Below are positions 52,966-61,174 of a stretch of 64,000 bases of DNA, piece after piece (the first letter of the stretch is position 1; each line of letters begins with the position of its first letter). The stretch is from the NCBI RefSeq assembly GCF_003863965.1, contig NZ_RRCN01000001.1, forward strand, positions 2,428,527 through 2,492,526. Reading direction: 5' to 3'. A program made the position numbers and the translations under genes. The notes under the pieces are model-generated. The model was not told the origin of the DNA and did no database searches. It saw only the letters and a program-made list of their open reading frames with translations. The stretch comes from Paenibacillus oralis (GTDB lineage: Bacteria; Bacillota; Bacilli; Paenibacillales; Paenibacillaceae).

Positions 52966-53343
52966 TCAGGGCAGCTTAAGAAATGCCCCTTTTTCCTGTA
53001 TATCGTACAACGCCAGCTTGTAATTGATCTGCTCCAGATATCTATAGGTTGCCGCAAGATCCTTTTCAACTTTCTTCTTATGTTCGAGCATCATTTGTTT
53101 GCGCATGTTGAGCGTGCTCTCGCCCTCCCGGTACAAATCCACATATTCCTTGATTTTGGCAAGCGGCATGCCCGTCGCCCGCAGCGCCAAAATAAAATTC
53201 AGCCATTCGAGACTTTCTTCGTCGTACAGCCGATTGCCGCTCGGATCACGCTTGACGGACGGCAGTATGCCTTCCCGCTCATAGTAACGAAGCGTATAGG
53301 GCGAAATACCGGTCTCCGCCGAAACTTCCTTAATCGTAGACAT
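52966..53343 (-). CDS. MerR-family regulator, AdhR-like
   Basis: A 125-residue activator with the N-terminal winged HTH (about 3-70, IKEVSAETGISPYTLRYYEREGIL), a short hinge and a dimerisation helix (about 80-112). No cysteine is present, so it is not a metal or thiol sensor of the classic type. AdhR of Bacillus responds to aldehydes through a cysteine, which is missing here. An AGTTAACT palindrome 22 bases before its start suggests autoregulation together with the SDR gene. Confidence 0.9.
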   Translation of the reverse strand: MSTIKEVSAETGISPYTLRYYEREGILPSVKRDPSGNRLYDEESLEWLNFILALRATGMPLAKIKEYVDLYREGESTLNMRKQMMLEHKKKVEKDLAATYRYLEQINYKLALYDIQEKGAFLKLP

Positions 53344-53364
53344 GATTTTTCCTCCTGGGATAAA

Positions 53365-53372
53365 AGTTAACT
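53365..53372 (-). promoter_or_regulatory. Second AGTTAACT operator, upstream of merR
   Basis: The same 8-bp palindrome as in the SDR promoter lies between TTGAGC and TATCCC, again 19 bases apart. The predicted transcript start would fall very near the AGGAGG site, so promoter function is uncertain while operator function is plausible. Confidence 0.55.
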
Positions 53373-53452
53373 CTAAAATTGGCTCAACCTGGAATCGGTG
53401 CTTGACAGCCGGCTACTGGAACGGCCAACCACCGGTTTTCTGGTCAAGCGCT

Positions 53453-53484
53453 AAAAAAAGAAAGACCTCAAATGAGGCCTTTCT
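53453..53484 (-). terminator. Terminator of the TolC-like gene
   Basis: AGAAAG-CCTCA-type arms (53459-53470 and 53473-53484) pair with one bulge; the minus strand continues with seven T. Confidence 0.88.
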
Positions 53485-53528
53485 GTACCAGTCCCATCCA
53501 GCCCGAGGGAATCGGCGCTAATTGCTTA

Positions 53529-54860
53529 TTAGTTAATGAGTCCTTTTTCCATGGCTTTTACCGCTTGATCGGCCATATATGCCTGCAAACGGGTCAAATC
53601 CAGGGCCGTTTCCTGCTGCGTTAAAGAAAATCCCGATTTGTTGAAATCATAACGCGAGACGAGGCCGTTTTTGTAACGGACTTCCATGTTCGTATAATCG
53701 GCCTGCGTATCGGTCAAATCCTCGGATGCGTTTTGATAAGCCTTATAGGCCGTTTCCGCGTCGCTGTATGTTTTGCTGATTTTTTTGCTTAATTCCACGC
53801 GGGTTTGATCCGCCTGCACGTCGGCGATTCGGGCCATCGTTTCCAGATAATCTTTCTCGTCGTCATTGGAGGCCGCCGTATGAGCTTTCTGATCATTGGC
53901 CAGGATGATGGCGTTCCACTTCTGTTTCATGTCATACGAGTTGGCCAGGACTTCCATGGTATCCTTGCGCGTGACCGGCTCCGGGGTATATGAAATATCC
54001 CCCAGCGTGATTTCCGGATCGTACGCCAGTCCAAGATCGAAGCAGAGCTGAACCAGGGCAAGCTTGTAGTTGTCTCTCAGCGTGTCCAACTGTTTCTCCT
54101 GGTCGCGAACCAGTCTCCCGGCCGCCGTTACGTTTTCGGCGCTGCCCATCGCTTCCTGCTGCAGCGTAACGGCCTTGTTGTAATCGTCGTTCAACACCGC
54201 AAGATATCGCTCGTTCAGGTCGATTTGCTTATATAACGACAGAAGCTGAACATATTGCGAGGTGATCTGCAGCTGCGCTCCGGCTTTTGCTTTGTCCAGA
54301 TCGATCAGCGTATCCGCTTGATCCGTTTCCATCTGGTCGAGCGCCAATTTAATCTGTTCGCGCTGGCTGGCAAGCTGCTGATTCAGGGCGGCGGCGATGC
54401 CGTTGATCCCTTGCATGACATTATTGACGGCATTGTTTGTATCGGAGACTGGACCGAGCCACAGCTCAGTTCCCTCCTCGTCTTCAATTCCGTACGCTGC
54501 TTTCAGTTCCTCCGGGGTTGCAGGCAATGAACCTAAGCCGGTTTCGATTACCGAGTTGTCCAGAGCTTTTCTCTGCTCCTTCAAGCTGCCCTCTTTTTGC
54601 TTCAAGGCGGTCAGCTTCATTTCCAACAGCCGCAAGTTATAAGAATTATTAAGAGCCAAATCCAATACCGTGTCCAAATCCAAATGCTCCACCGGCAAGA
54701 GTTGTTTTTCCGAATCGACAAACGAACCTTTCAATTGTTCGCCCGTCTTTGCCGTGTCGCCCGATGGCGTGATATTGTCGTCATCCGCGGCAAAGGCAGA
54801 TACAGGGCCGCCGGCAAGCAACGCAAACGACAAAATAAAAGCAGCGACTTCCTTTCGCAT
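53529..54860 (-). CDS. TolC-family-like exported protein
   Basis: A 443-residue protein from the ATG at 54860 (GGGGAGGAAA site). A signal peptide ends near AFAADDD (about residue 25). The rest is predominantly long helices with many Gln, Lys and Asp, in the two-fold repeat of TolC-type efflux proteins (LDLDTVLDLALNNSYNLRLLEMK at about 60-85 and the C-terminal SRYDFNKSGFSLTQQETALDLTRLQAY). A classic TolC barrel needs an outer membrane, which this type of organism should lack. The gene is divergent from an adaptor-RND pair and probably works with it. Confidence 0.82.
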   Translation of the reverse strand: MRKEVAAFILSFALLAGGPVSAFAADDDNITPSGDTAKTGEQLKGSFVDSEKQLLPVEHLDLDTVLDLALNNSYNLRLLEMKLTALKQKEGSLKEQRKALDNSVIETGLGSLPATPEELKAAYGIEDEEGTELWLGPVSDTNNAVNNVMQGINGIAAALNQQLASQREQIKLALDQMETDQADTLIDLDKAKAGAQLQITSQYVQLLSLYKQIDLNERYLAVLNDDYNKAVTLQQEAMGSAENVTAAGRLVRDQEKQLDTLRDNYKLALVQLCFDLGLAYDPEITLGDISYTPEPVTRKDTMEVLANSYDMKQKWNAIILANDQKAHTAASNDDEKDYLETMARIADVQADQTRVELSKKISKTYSDAETAYKAYQNASEDLTDTQADYTNMEVRYKNGLVSRYDFNKSGFSLTQQETALDLTRLQAYMADQAVKAMEKGLIN

Positions 54861-54940
54861 GGAAAATTTCCTCCCCAATACCTTTTGTTTCCCACATGCT
54901 AACACACTGAGGTCCAGAAAATCAATCACCTAGGCGTCGC

Positions 54941-54997
54941 TTGACAACCGCATTGCTGCTGGGTTACTTTGGAGTTAAAAAAAATACTAGTGAGTAT
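54941..54997 (+). promoter_or_regulatory. Promoter and TetR-type operator of the RND operon
   Basis: TTGACA (54941-54946), a 17-base spacer and a weak -10 TTACTT (54964-54969) are followed by the inverted repeat ATACT-AGTG-AGTAT (54984-54997), placed just after the expected start. The TetR gene at the end of the operon is the natural candidate for binding it. Confidence 0.5.
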
Positions 54998-55017
54998 AAC
55001 GGGAGGGGAACATCCTG

Positions 55018-56388
55018 ATGAAAGGACGTTGCTTATGGCTTGCGATAGCGGCGGTATTCACGCTGTCTTTAACCGCATGCTCTTCGGGAAACGATGGAGA
55101 AACCGCCGCAGCGAATGCCAACTCGGCAGTCGTTGAGGTGATGCAGGTGAAACAAGAACCTTTGAACACGGCATATGATCTGTCGGGCACGCTGCAATCC
55201 GCAGATTCGGCGACCGTTACGTTTCAAGCATCCGGAGAAATCAAACAGACGTTGGTGGAAGTTGGCGACAAAGTCAAAGAAGGGGACGTCCTGGCCGTGC
55301 TGGATGACGCGCCGGCCCGGATTGGGTTGGAACAGGCCAAAAGCGGCGTAGCCCAAGCCAAGGGCCAAGTCAGCGCCGCCGAGGCGGGGCTCGCCCAGGC
55401 CGAAGCGCAAATCCACAGCGCCGAGGCTAATTTGTCCACGGTGAAAAAGGGGGCGTCGGAGCAGCAGCTGGCCCTGGCGCAAAATCAGGTGAAGCAAGCG
55501 GAGGATGCCTATAACAAAATAAAGGCTGATACCGACCGGTATCAAAATTTATATGCTCAAGGGCTGATTTCGCTTAATGAATACGAGCAATCGCAAATTC
55601 AGCTTAAAAATGCGGAGAATACACTGGACAGCGCGCAGAAGCAACTGGAGGAATTGACCGACGGCGCGACGGATGAACAGCTGAAAGCCGCAAAGGCCGG
55701 GCTCGAACAAGCCCAGTCCGGCAAACAATCGGCCCTGGCCTCCAAGGCGCAAGCCGAAGCAGGGTATCAAAACGCGCTGGCCAGTCAGGAGCAAGCTGAG
55801 TTGGCCCTGTCCAAAACGAAATTGACGGCTACCGTATCCGGTACGATACTGGAGAAAATGGCGGTGGCCGGCCAGGCCGCCGCTGCGGGAAACCCGGCTT
55901 TTGTCATCGGGTCGACCGCCGAACTGCAGGTGCTGCTTCCGGTTCAGGACAGCAAAATTTCCGCTTGGAAGAAAGGGCAGAAGGTTGACATGGCGCTGGG
56001 GAATGAAACCCGGACCGGGACCGTAACCCGCGTCTATCCGCAGACCAATGCGGGGACAGGCACGATTTCCGTGGAAGTGAGCGTTCCTAACCCGAAAAAG
56101 GACTGGTTCCCGGGGCAGGTCGTGAAGGCAGGACTTCAAGTTTCCGATCAAAAAGGCATCCTCATCCCGGCCGAAGCCGTGATCAGCAACGGCCAGGAGC
56201 CGTACGTATTTCGTGCTGTCGGCGGGAAAGCGGTGAAAACGACCGTCGAACTTGGGGATGAAATCATTGAAAACCGCTTCCGGATTTTGTCCGGGTTGCA
56301 GGAGGGCGATGTCGTCGTGACCGCTGGAGCTGAAGGGTTGTTTGACGGGTACGCCATTGTAACGGCGGAGGACGCGGCCAATGATTAA
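55018..56388 (+). CDS. RND-type efflux adaptor lipoprotein (HlyD/MFP family)
   Basis: A 456-residue lipoprotein with lipobox SLTAC (C21). It shows the biotinyl-lipoyl halves (VTFQASGEIKQTLVEVGDKVKEGDVLAVLDD near 60-95 and KLTATVSGTILEKMAVAGQ near 272-290), a long Ala/Gln-rich helical hairpin between them (about 100-265), and beta-barrel and membrane-proximal domains at the C-terminus. It links the RND pump to exterior components. It overlaps the RND gene by 8 bases. The helical hairpin is long for a Gram-positive adaptor. Confidence 0.92.
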   Translation: MKGRCLWLAIAAVFTLSLTACSSGNDGETAAANANSAVVEVMQVKQEPLNTAYDLSGTLQSADSATVTFQASGEIKQTLVEVGDKVKEGDVLAVLDDAPARIGLEQAKSGVAQAKGQVSAAEAGLAQAEAQIHSAEANLSTVKKGASEQQLALAQNQVKQAEDAYNKIKADTDRYQNLYAQGLISLNEYEQSQIQLKNAENTLDSAQKQLEELTDGATDEQLKAAKAGLEQAQSGKQSALASKAQAEAGYQNALASQEQAELALSKTKLTATVSGTILEKMAVAGQAAAAGNPAFVIGSTAELQVLLPVQDSKISAWKKGQKVDMALGNETRTGTVTRVYPQTNAGTGTISVEVSVPNPKKDWFPGQVVKAGLQVSDQKGILIPAEAVISNGQEPYVFRAVGGKAVKTTVELGDEIIENRFRILSGLQEGDVVVTAGAEGLFDGYAIVTAEDAAND

Positions 56389-59300
56389 TTTTTTGGTCAA
56401 GAAACGCAAAATTACCCTGTTGTTTTTCATCATGCTTATTTTGGTCGGCGTGTACAGCTTTACGGGACTGGCCCGCCAGGAGATGCCGGATGCGGTGGTG
56501 AAGACCGCGCTGGTAACGACGGTTTACCCGGGAGCAACGCCGGAGAAGGTGGAGCAATCCGTCACCAAGGTGCTGGAACAGGCAATCAAGAAGGTGGATA
56601 GCGTCGAAAACATCATCTCCACTTCGGGAAGCGGGTATTCCAGCATCACGGTAGAGGCTTATGCGGATGCGGACGCCGAAGCGGCCTGGGACGAACTGCG
56701 CAAGAATGTCCAGGACGCCGCCGCCGATTTGCCGGACGACGCAATGCAGCCGGTCGTTAACGATAATCTGACCGCCTCTTTTGTCGGCTCCTATGTGGTT
56801 TACGCGGATACACGGGAAGAGCTGTATGCACTGAACGATACGATGATCGGCTGGCGCGATCAGATTCAGACGGTAAAAGGCGTAGCCGGCGTGGAAATCC
56901 AGGGGATTCCCGACCGGGAAGTCGCCGTGCAAATCGATACGCAGAAATTGCAGCAATACGGAATTCCGTGGGAAATGGTCGTTCAGTCCGTACAAAAGAT
57001 GAACGAACGCGTACCGCTGGGAGACCTGAGTTACGATAACCGCAATTATCAGCTGCTGGTCAAAAGCCTGGACGATGTAAAGAAATTAAATGACGTTCAG
57101 ATCACGACGACGCAAAACGGGTTCCCCGTTTATTTAAAAGATATCGGTGAAGCCAAGCTGACGTATAGCGATCCGGAATATTTGCCGTATTATAACGGGA
57201 AGCCCGCCATCCTGGTCAACGTCAACGCGCAGACGGGTTCGGACGTCCCTTCCATGGATAAGGTCATTTCGGAGAAGCTTAGCGATTTGGCCGAAGGTCT
57301 GCCGAAAAACGTAACGTTCAAGACAGCGTTTGCCCAGCTGGAAGTCGTGAACAAAATGTTTAACGAGTTAACCCGGGAAATGCTGATTGCGATCGTGGCC
57401 GTCATCATCGTTTGTATGCTTGGACTGAACATGCTGACGGCAGCTTTTGTCGCCTTGGCCATTCCGATCTCTATCGCGCTGGGGCTGGTCGCCTTGCCGC
57501 TGACCGGAGTCACTTTGAATGAAATTACGATCGTTGGCCTGATCATCGTGCTGGGGATCCTGGTCGATGACGCCGTGGTCGTCAACGATAACATCGAGCG
57601 GCGGCTCAGCGAACTTGGAGAAAATCCGTCGGACGCTTCCGTTAAAGGAGCCAATGAGGTTTCCGTTTCGATCCTGACGGCGACGTTGTCGACCATCTTC
57701 GCCTTTATGCCGCTGCTGTTTCTGACCGGGGACATCGGCTCTTTCATCAAGCCGCTCCCAATCGTGATTTCCGCCTCCATGTTGGCGTCCATGTTAATGT
57801 CGCTGACGATCATTCCGATTTTCCGCGAATGGCATGAGAAGCGAAGAGTCCATCGTCAAGTGAAAAAAGGCGGGGTAAAGCCGCCCGGTTTGCTGGGCAA
57901 GCAAATTCAAGCCGCCACGCGGTGGTATTCGGGCACCATCATTCCGAAGGTGCTGAAGCGGCCGCTGCTTACCGCTTTGACCGGACTTTTGATCGGCACG
58001 GCCTCGTTCGGGTTTGCGCTGCTGACGCCGATCGATCTGTTTCCGCAGGCGGAAGATCCGCAGGTCAACATCAATGTGGAGATGCCCGTCGGAACGTCGT
58101 TTAAGCAAACCGATCGCGTGGTGTCGAGCGTTGCCGAGTGGGTGCGGAAGCAGCCGGAAGCCGAGCTCGTCAGCTATGGATCAGGCGGGAAAGCGCCGGC
58201 GATCTATTCCGACATCACCAATGTCGTAGCCGCTTCGCCTACGGTCGGCCAAATCGCGGTTGTCGGCAAAGAGGGCAAATACAATTGGGATAAAACGGTG
58301 CAATCCTGGCAGGAGAAATTGAAGAAACAGTACCCCGGGGCCACCATTACGACGAACATTCCACGGCTGGGGATTCCGGTCGGAGCGGCCGTGTCCGTGC
58401 GGATTTCGGGCGAGGATTTGGATGAACTCCAAACCCTGTCCCAACAGGTGAAGGAGAAAATCGCCCAGGTCGACGGCACTTCGGGCATCAAAGACAACTT
58501 CGGCAACCAAAGCTACACGCTGGAGTTTGCCATTAACGAAGAGGCCATGAAACAGCATCAGGTGAATTACCAGACCTTGACCCAAACGCTCCGGCTGATG
58601 GGCGACGGCCTCGATATCGGCGATTTTGATACGGGGAAACAAATCATCGACGTTAATTTGTATATGAAAAACAAAGACAGCAATCCCAGCGATCTGTTCC
58701 AGCAAATCAACGTGACCAATGACCAAGGCGTGCAAGTACCGTTATCGCAGCTGGCGGAATTAAAGCCGTCGTTCTCCATCCAGAAAATTCAGCACTACAA
58801 CCTGGTGCGTACCGTTACGGTGGAGGCTGATGCGACTGGCGGCAAAACGGCAACCGAGCTGAATACGGAAATTAGCGCCCTGCTTGGCGGCATGCATTTT
58901 CCGGAGGGCTACACTTGGACACTTGGCGGCGAAACGTCGGACCAGGCCGAGATCTTCGCGGATTTGGGCAGCTTGTTCATCATCGTCATCTTCTTGATTC
59001 TGCTGTTGATTACGGTGCAGTTCTACTCGCTGTCGACGCCGGTCATCATAATGACGACGGTATATCTGGCCGCGGCAGGCGGAATCATCGGGATCTTTAT
59101 TTCCGGCTCGTCGATCGGCTTCATGAGCATCATGGGGATTATCTCCTTGGCGGGGATCGTCGTGCGGAACGGGATCGTGCTCATCGAGTTTATCGAGGAT
59201 GCGCGCCGCGAAGGCGTAGGGCTCACGGAAGCGATTATCGGAGCGACCTCGGCCCGTTTCCGGCCGATCATACTGACCTCGCTGACCGCCATCATCGGCT

Positions 59301-59530
59301 TGCTGCCGCTGGCGATCACGGGGAGCGTTTTGTTCCGGCCGATGGCGTATACGATCATTTTCGGGCTGATGTTCTCCACGCTGCTCACGTTGATCGTTGT
59401 ACCATCCTTATACATGGTGGTAGCCTTATATAAGGAGAAACGCCAGGAGCGCAAAGCCAACCGGGATGCCGGCCCGTCGGAACCTTCGGGACATCTTCCG
59501 GAAGGTCCGAACAGCCCGCTGTCCATGTAG
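56381..59530 (+). CDS. RND-family efflux permease
   Basis: A 1049-residue proton-driven pump with twelve helices in two halves. The first helix is at about 10-30; helix 4 carries the proton-relay aspartates D396-D397 (GILVDDAVVV), and the second half mirrors it (SLAGIVVRNGIVLIEF). Two large extracytoplasmic loops (about 35-330 and 560-870) bind substrate. It is of the AcrB/hydrophobe-amphiphile type by motif. The operon order adaptor-pump-TetR is complete. Drugs or lipids are possible substrates; none is shown by sequence. Confidence 0.95.
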   Translation: MINFLVKKRKITLLFFIMLILVGVYSFTGLARQEMPDAVVKTALVTTVYPGATPEKVEQSVTKVLEQAIKKVDSVENIISTSGSGYSSITVEAYADADAEAAWDELRKNVQDAAADLPDDAMQPVVNDNLTASFVGSYVVYADTREELYALNDTMIGWRDQIQTVKGVAGVEIQGIPDREVAVQIDTQKLQQYGIPWEMVVQSVQKMNERVPLGDLSYDNRNYQLLVKSLDDVKKLNDVQITTTQNGFPVYLKDIGEAKLTYSDPEYLPYYNGKPAILVNVNAQTGSDVPSMDKVISEKLSDLAEGLPKNVTFKTAFAQLEVVNKMFNELTREMLIAIVAVIIVCMLGLNMLTAAFVALAIPISIALGLVALPLTGVTLNEITIVGLIIVLGILVDDAVVVNDNIERRLSELGENPSDASVKGANEVSVSILTATLSTIFAFMPLLFLTGDIGSFIKPLPIVISASMLASMLMSLTIIPIFREWHEKRRVHRQVKKGGVKPPGLLGKQIQAATRWYSGTIIPKVLKRPLLTALTGLLIGTASFGFALLTPIDLFPQAEDPQVNINVEMPVGTSFKQTDRVVSSVAEWVRKQPEAELVSYGSGGKAPAIYSDITNVVAASPTVGQIAVVGKEGKYNWDKTVQSWQEKLKKQYPGATITTNIPRLGIPVGAAVSVRISGEDLDELQTLSQQVKEKIAQVDGTSGIKDNFGNQSYTLEFAINEEAMKQHQVNYQTLTQTLRLMGDGLDIGDFDTGKQIIDVNLYMKNKDSNPSDLFQQINVTNDQGVQVPLSQLAELKPSFSIQKIQHYNLVRTVTVEADATGGKTATELNTEISALLGGMHFPEGYTWTLGGETSDQAEIFADLGSLFIIVIFLILLLITVQFYSLSTPVIIMTTVYLAAAGGIIGIFISGSSIGFMSIMGIISLAGIVVRNGIVLIEFIEDARREGVGLTEAIIGATSARFRPIILTSLTAIIGLLPLAITGSVLFRPMAYTIIFGLMFSTLLTLIVVPSLYMVVALYKEKRQERKANRDAGPSEPSGHLPEGPNSPLSM

Positions 59531-59601
59531 GAGGCCGGCTCATTAGCAGGCGGGGCTTTCGGAGCGCGTTTTTTCGCTGATGAATTCATGAAGAAAGGAT
59601 C

Positions 59602-60519
59602 ATGGGTGTGGATAAAAAAACAGCGATCATTGAGGCGGCGTTTCAACTCTTTGAGGAGAAAGGGTTTGCTTTAACGACGATCGATGAAATTGCCAAAGCG
59701 AGCGGAATGACCAAGCCGTCGTTTTACAAGTATTTTCCCGGTAAAGAGGATCTGCTCCTGGAAGTGATAGAGATTTTTGCCGAAGAGCTGGAGGAAAAAG
59801 TCCAGAGGCTCTATCGCAAAGTGGATTTATCGAAAAGCGACCGGATTATTGAGTTAAGCATGATTTATCTGGAAGATATTTTTAAATATCATACTTATCT
59901 CGACTTTTTTCTGGATCCGTCGCAGCATTTTTTTGAAAATGAACGCATACAAAATGCGGTGATGACGGTCGAGCGTAAAGTATTTACATGGTTGGAGGAC
60001 AGTATTGCCGATCTGTACGGCGAGCAAATGGACGGATTTGTCGTGGACGTGTCGTTTATCGCGCTCAGCGTCATGTTTGTATACACCCGGGTGAGCGGCC
60101 CGAATCTGTCGTTTGACCATAACCGTAAGTTAGCGGTTTATATTGAATACTTGGTCGGTTTAGTGGTCGAAGGGTTGAAGTTCAAAAAACCGGAAATGCC
60201 GCTGTTGTTTGAGACGCCTTCCTGGGTTATGAACTGCTGGCCGGAGGACGTTACGCCGGTTATGAGATCGCGTCAGCTTCAGCGGGTGTATCGTAGAATG
60301 GAATTGACCATCAAAAATCACGTTTCCCTGAGCGAATCCGAAAAGAAAGATTACCTTCAGGCCATTGCCCAAATCAAAACAGAGTCCAAAGACTCCTTGG
60401 AGCAAAACGTCATCATCAAAGCGTTGCTGTATTACCTGGAGCAGCTTGACGAGCTGCGAGACGAATGCGAGCAGTTAAGGCTGATTTTTGAGCCGGAGGC
60501 AAGCTCGTCACAAAATTGA
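59602..60519 (+). CDS. TetR/AcrR-family regulator with extended C-terminus
   Basis: A 305-residue protein, about 100 residues longer than usual. The HTH lies at about 5-55 (ALTTIDEIAKASGMTKPSFYKYFPGKEDLL). After the normal ligand domain (to about 205) come a MerR-unrelated helical region (about 215-250, RSRQLQRVYRRMELTIKNH) and a terminal acidic coiled-coil-like stretch (EQLDELRDECEQLRLIFE). Location 70 bases after the RND gene suggests it represses this efflux operon. An AGAAAGGATC site precedes the ATG. Confidence 0.9.
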   Translation: MGVDKKTAIIEAAFQLFEEKGFALTTIDEIAKASGMTKPSFYKYFPGKEDLLLEVIEIFAEELEEKVQRLYRKVDLSKSDRIIELSMIYLEDIFKYHTYLDFFLDPSQHFFENERIQNAVMTVERKVFTWLEDSIADLYGEQMDGFVVDVSFIALSVMFVYTRVSGPNLSFDHNRKLAVYIEYLVGLVVEGLKFKKPEMPLLFETPSWVMNCWPEDVTPVMRSRQLQRVYRRMELTIKNHVSLSESEKKDYLQAIAQIKTESKDSLEQNVIIKALLYYLEQLDELRDECEQLRLIFEPEASSSQN

Positions 60520-60535
60520 ATCTTTAAAGCGTTGC

Positions 60536-60562
60536 AGCCCGGATCTTGGATCCGGGCTTTTT
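60536..60562 (+). terminator. Terminator of the RND-TetR operon
   Basis: AGCCCGGATC (60536-60545) pairs perfectly with GATCCGGGCT (60549-60558) around TTG, followed by a T run. Confidence 0.92.
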
Positions 60563-60581
60563 GACTTTTTATAAAATTTCG

Positions 60582-60902
60582 GGCATGGTAGAGGGCGGTG
60601 CGCAGGGGGGAGAAGAGGAATCTGGGAGCTAAGGGACACCAGAGCCGTTATTTGCGGAAAAATGGAGGTTTGCAGAATGTAACGGACACAGAAGCCCTTA
60701 TTTACCTCAAATCGTGCTGGATGAACGGGTTTAGTGCGAAATAGGGTCGCCTGTGTCCGTTAGGCTGGGAAATACCCGGGAAATGGGCGGATAAGGTCGC
60801 TGGTGTCCGTTAGAGCAGCATTCAAAGTTTAGGACGAGCCTCCGATCGCTCCAAAGTAGAAGTCAGAGCCATTAAAGGACGCCGTCAGGCGTTTTTCTTA
60901 AT
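60582..60902. repeat. TAACGGACAC-family quartet, copy B, flanking the efflux region
   Basis: Palindrome units start at 60630 and 60680 and, inverted, end at 60762 and 60812 (50 bases within each pair). Except for an internal length difference, the element and its surroundings are nearly identical to 51505-51914 and in the same orientation. Beyond it, 60903-61034 is AT-rich and carries no gene I can support. Confidence 0.85.
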
Positions 60903-61036
60903 TTCGAAGAATGTGTAAAATTTACACAATGTAATGCGGAGCTTGCGAAAATAAATCACGGCGCGACAAACTCTTATTTTATAAGGGTTTGTGAGACTAT
61001 CAAGGGATTAAATGAAAAACTATAAATAAAAATAAC

Positions 61037-61065
61037 TTGATAGAAACGCTTTCATTTGCTATGAT
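61037..61065 (+). promoter_or_regulatory. Promoter with cre site for the nucleoside hydrolase / ABC operon
   Basis: TTGATA (61037-61042), a 17-base spacer and TATGAT (61060-61065) form a good sigma-A promoter. The sequence at 61041-61054, read on the minus strand TGAAAGCGTTTCTA, is one mismatch from a CcpA box and lies within the promoter, predicting repression by preferred sugars. Confidence 0.75.
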
Positions 61066-61174
61066 AGCGCTATAAAAAGCGGAGAATGATGTAAAATTTA
61101 CATATTATCATCGTCTTTTATGGTAGATTTTCCGTCTTGCTCGCTTTTTGAATCCTATGAAAGAGGTGGTATAG

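Noticed and set aside
51505..60902. Composite transposon made by the two flanking repeats
   Set aside because: The repeats carry no transposase, no terminal inverted ends of an insertion sequence and no visible target duplication. They belong to the dispersed quartet class, so only recombination is proposed.
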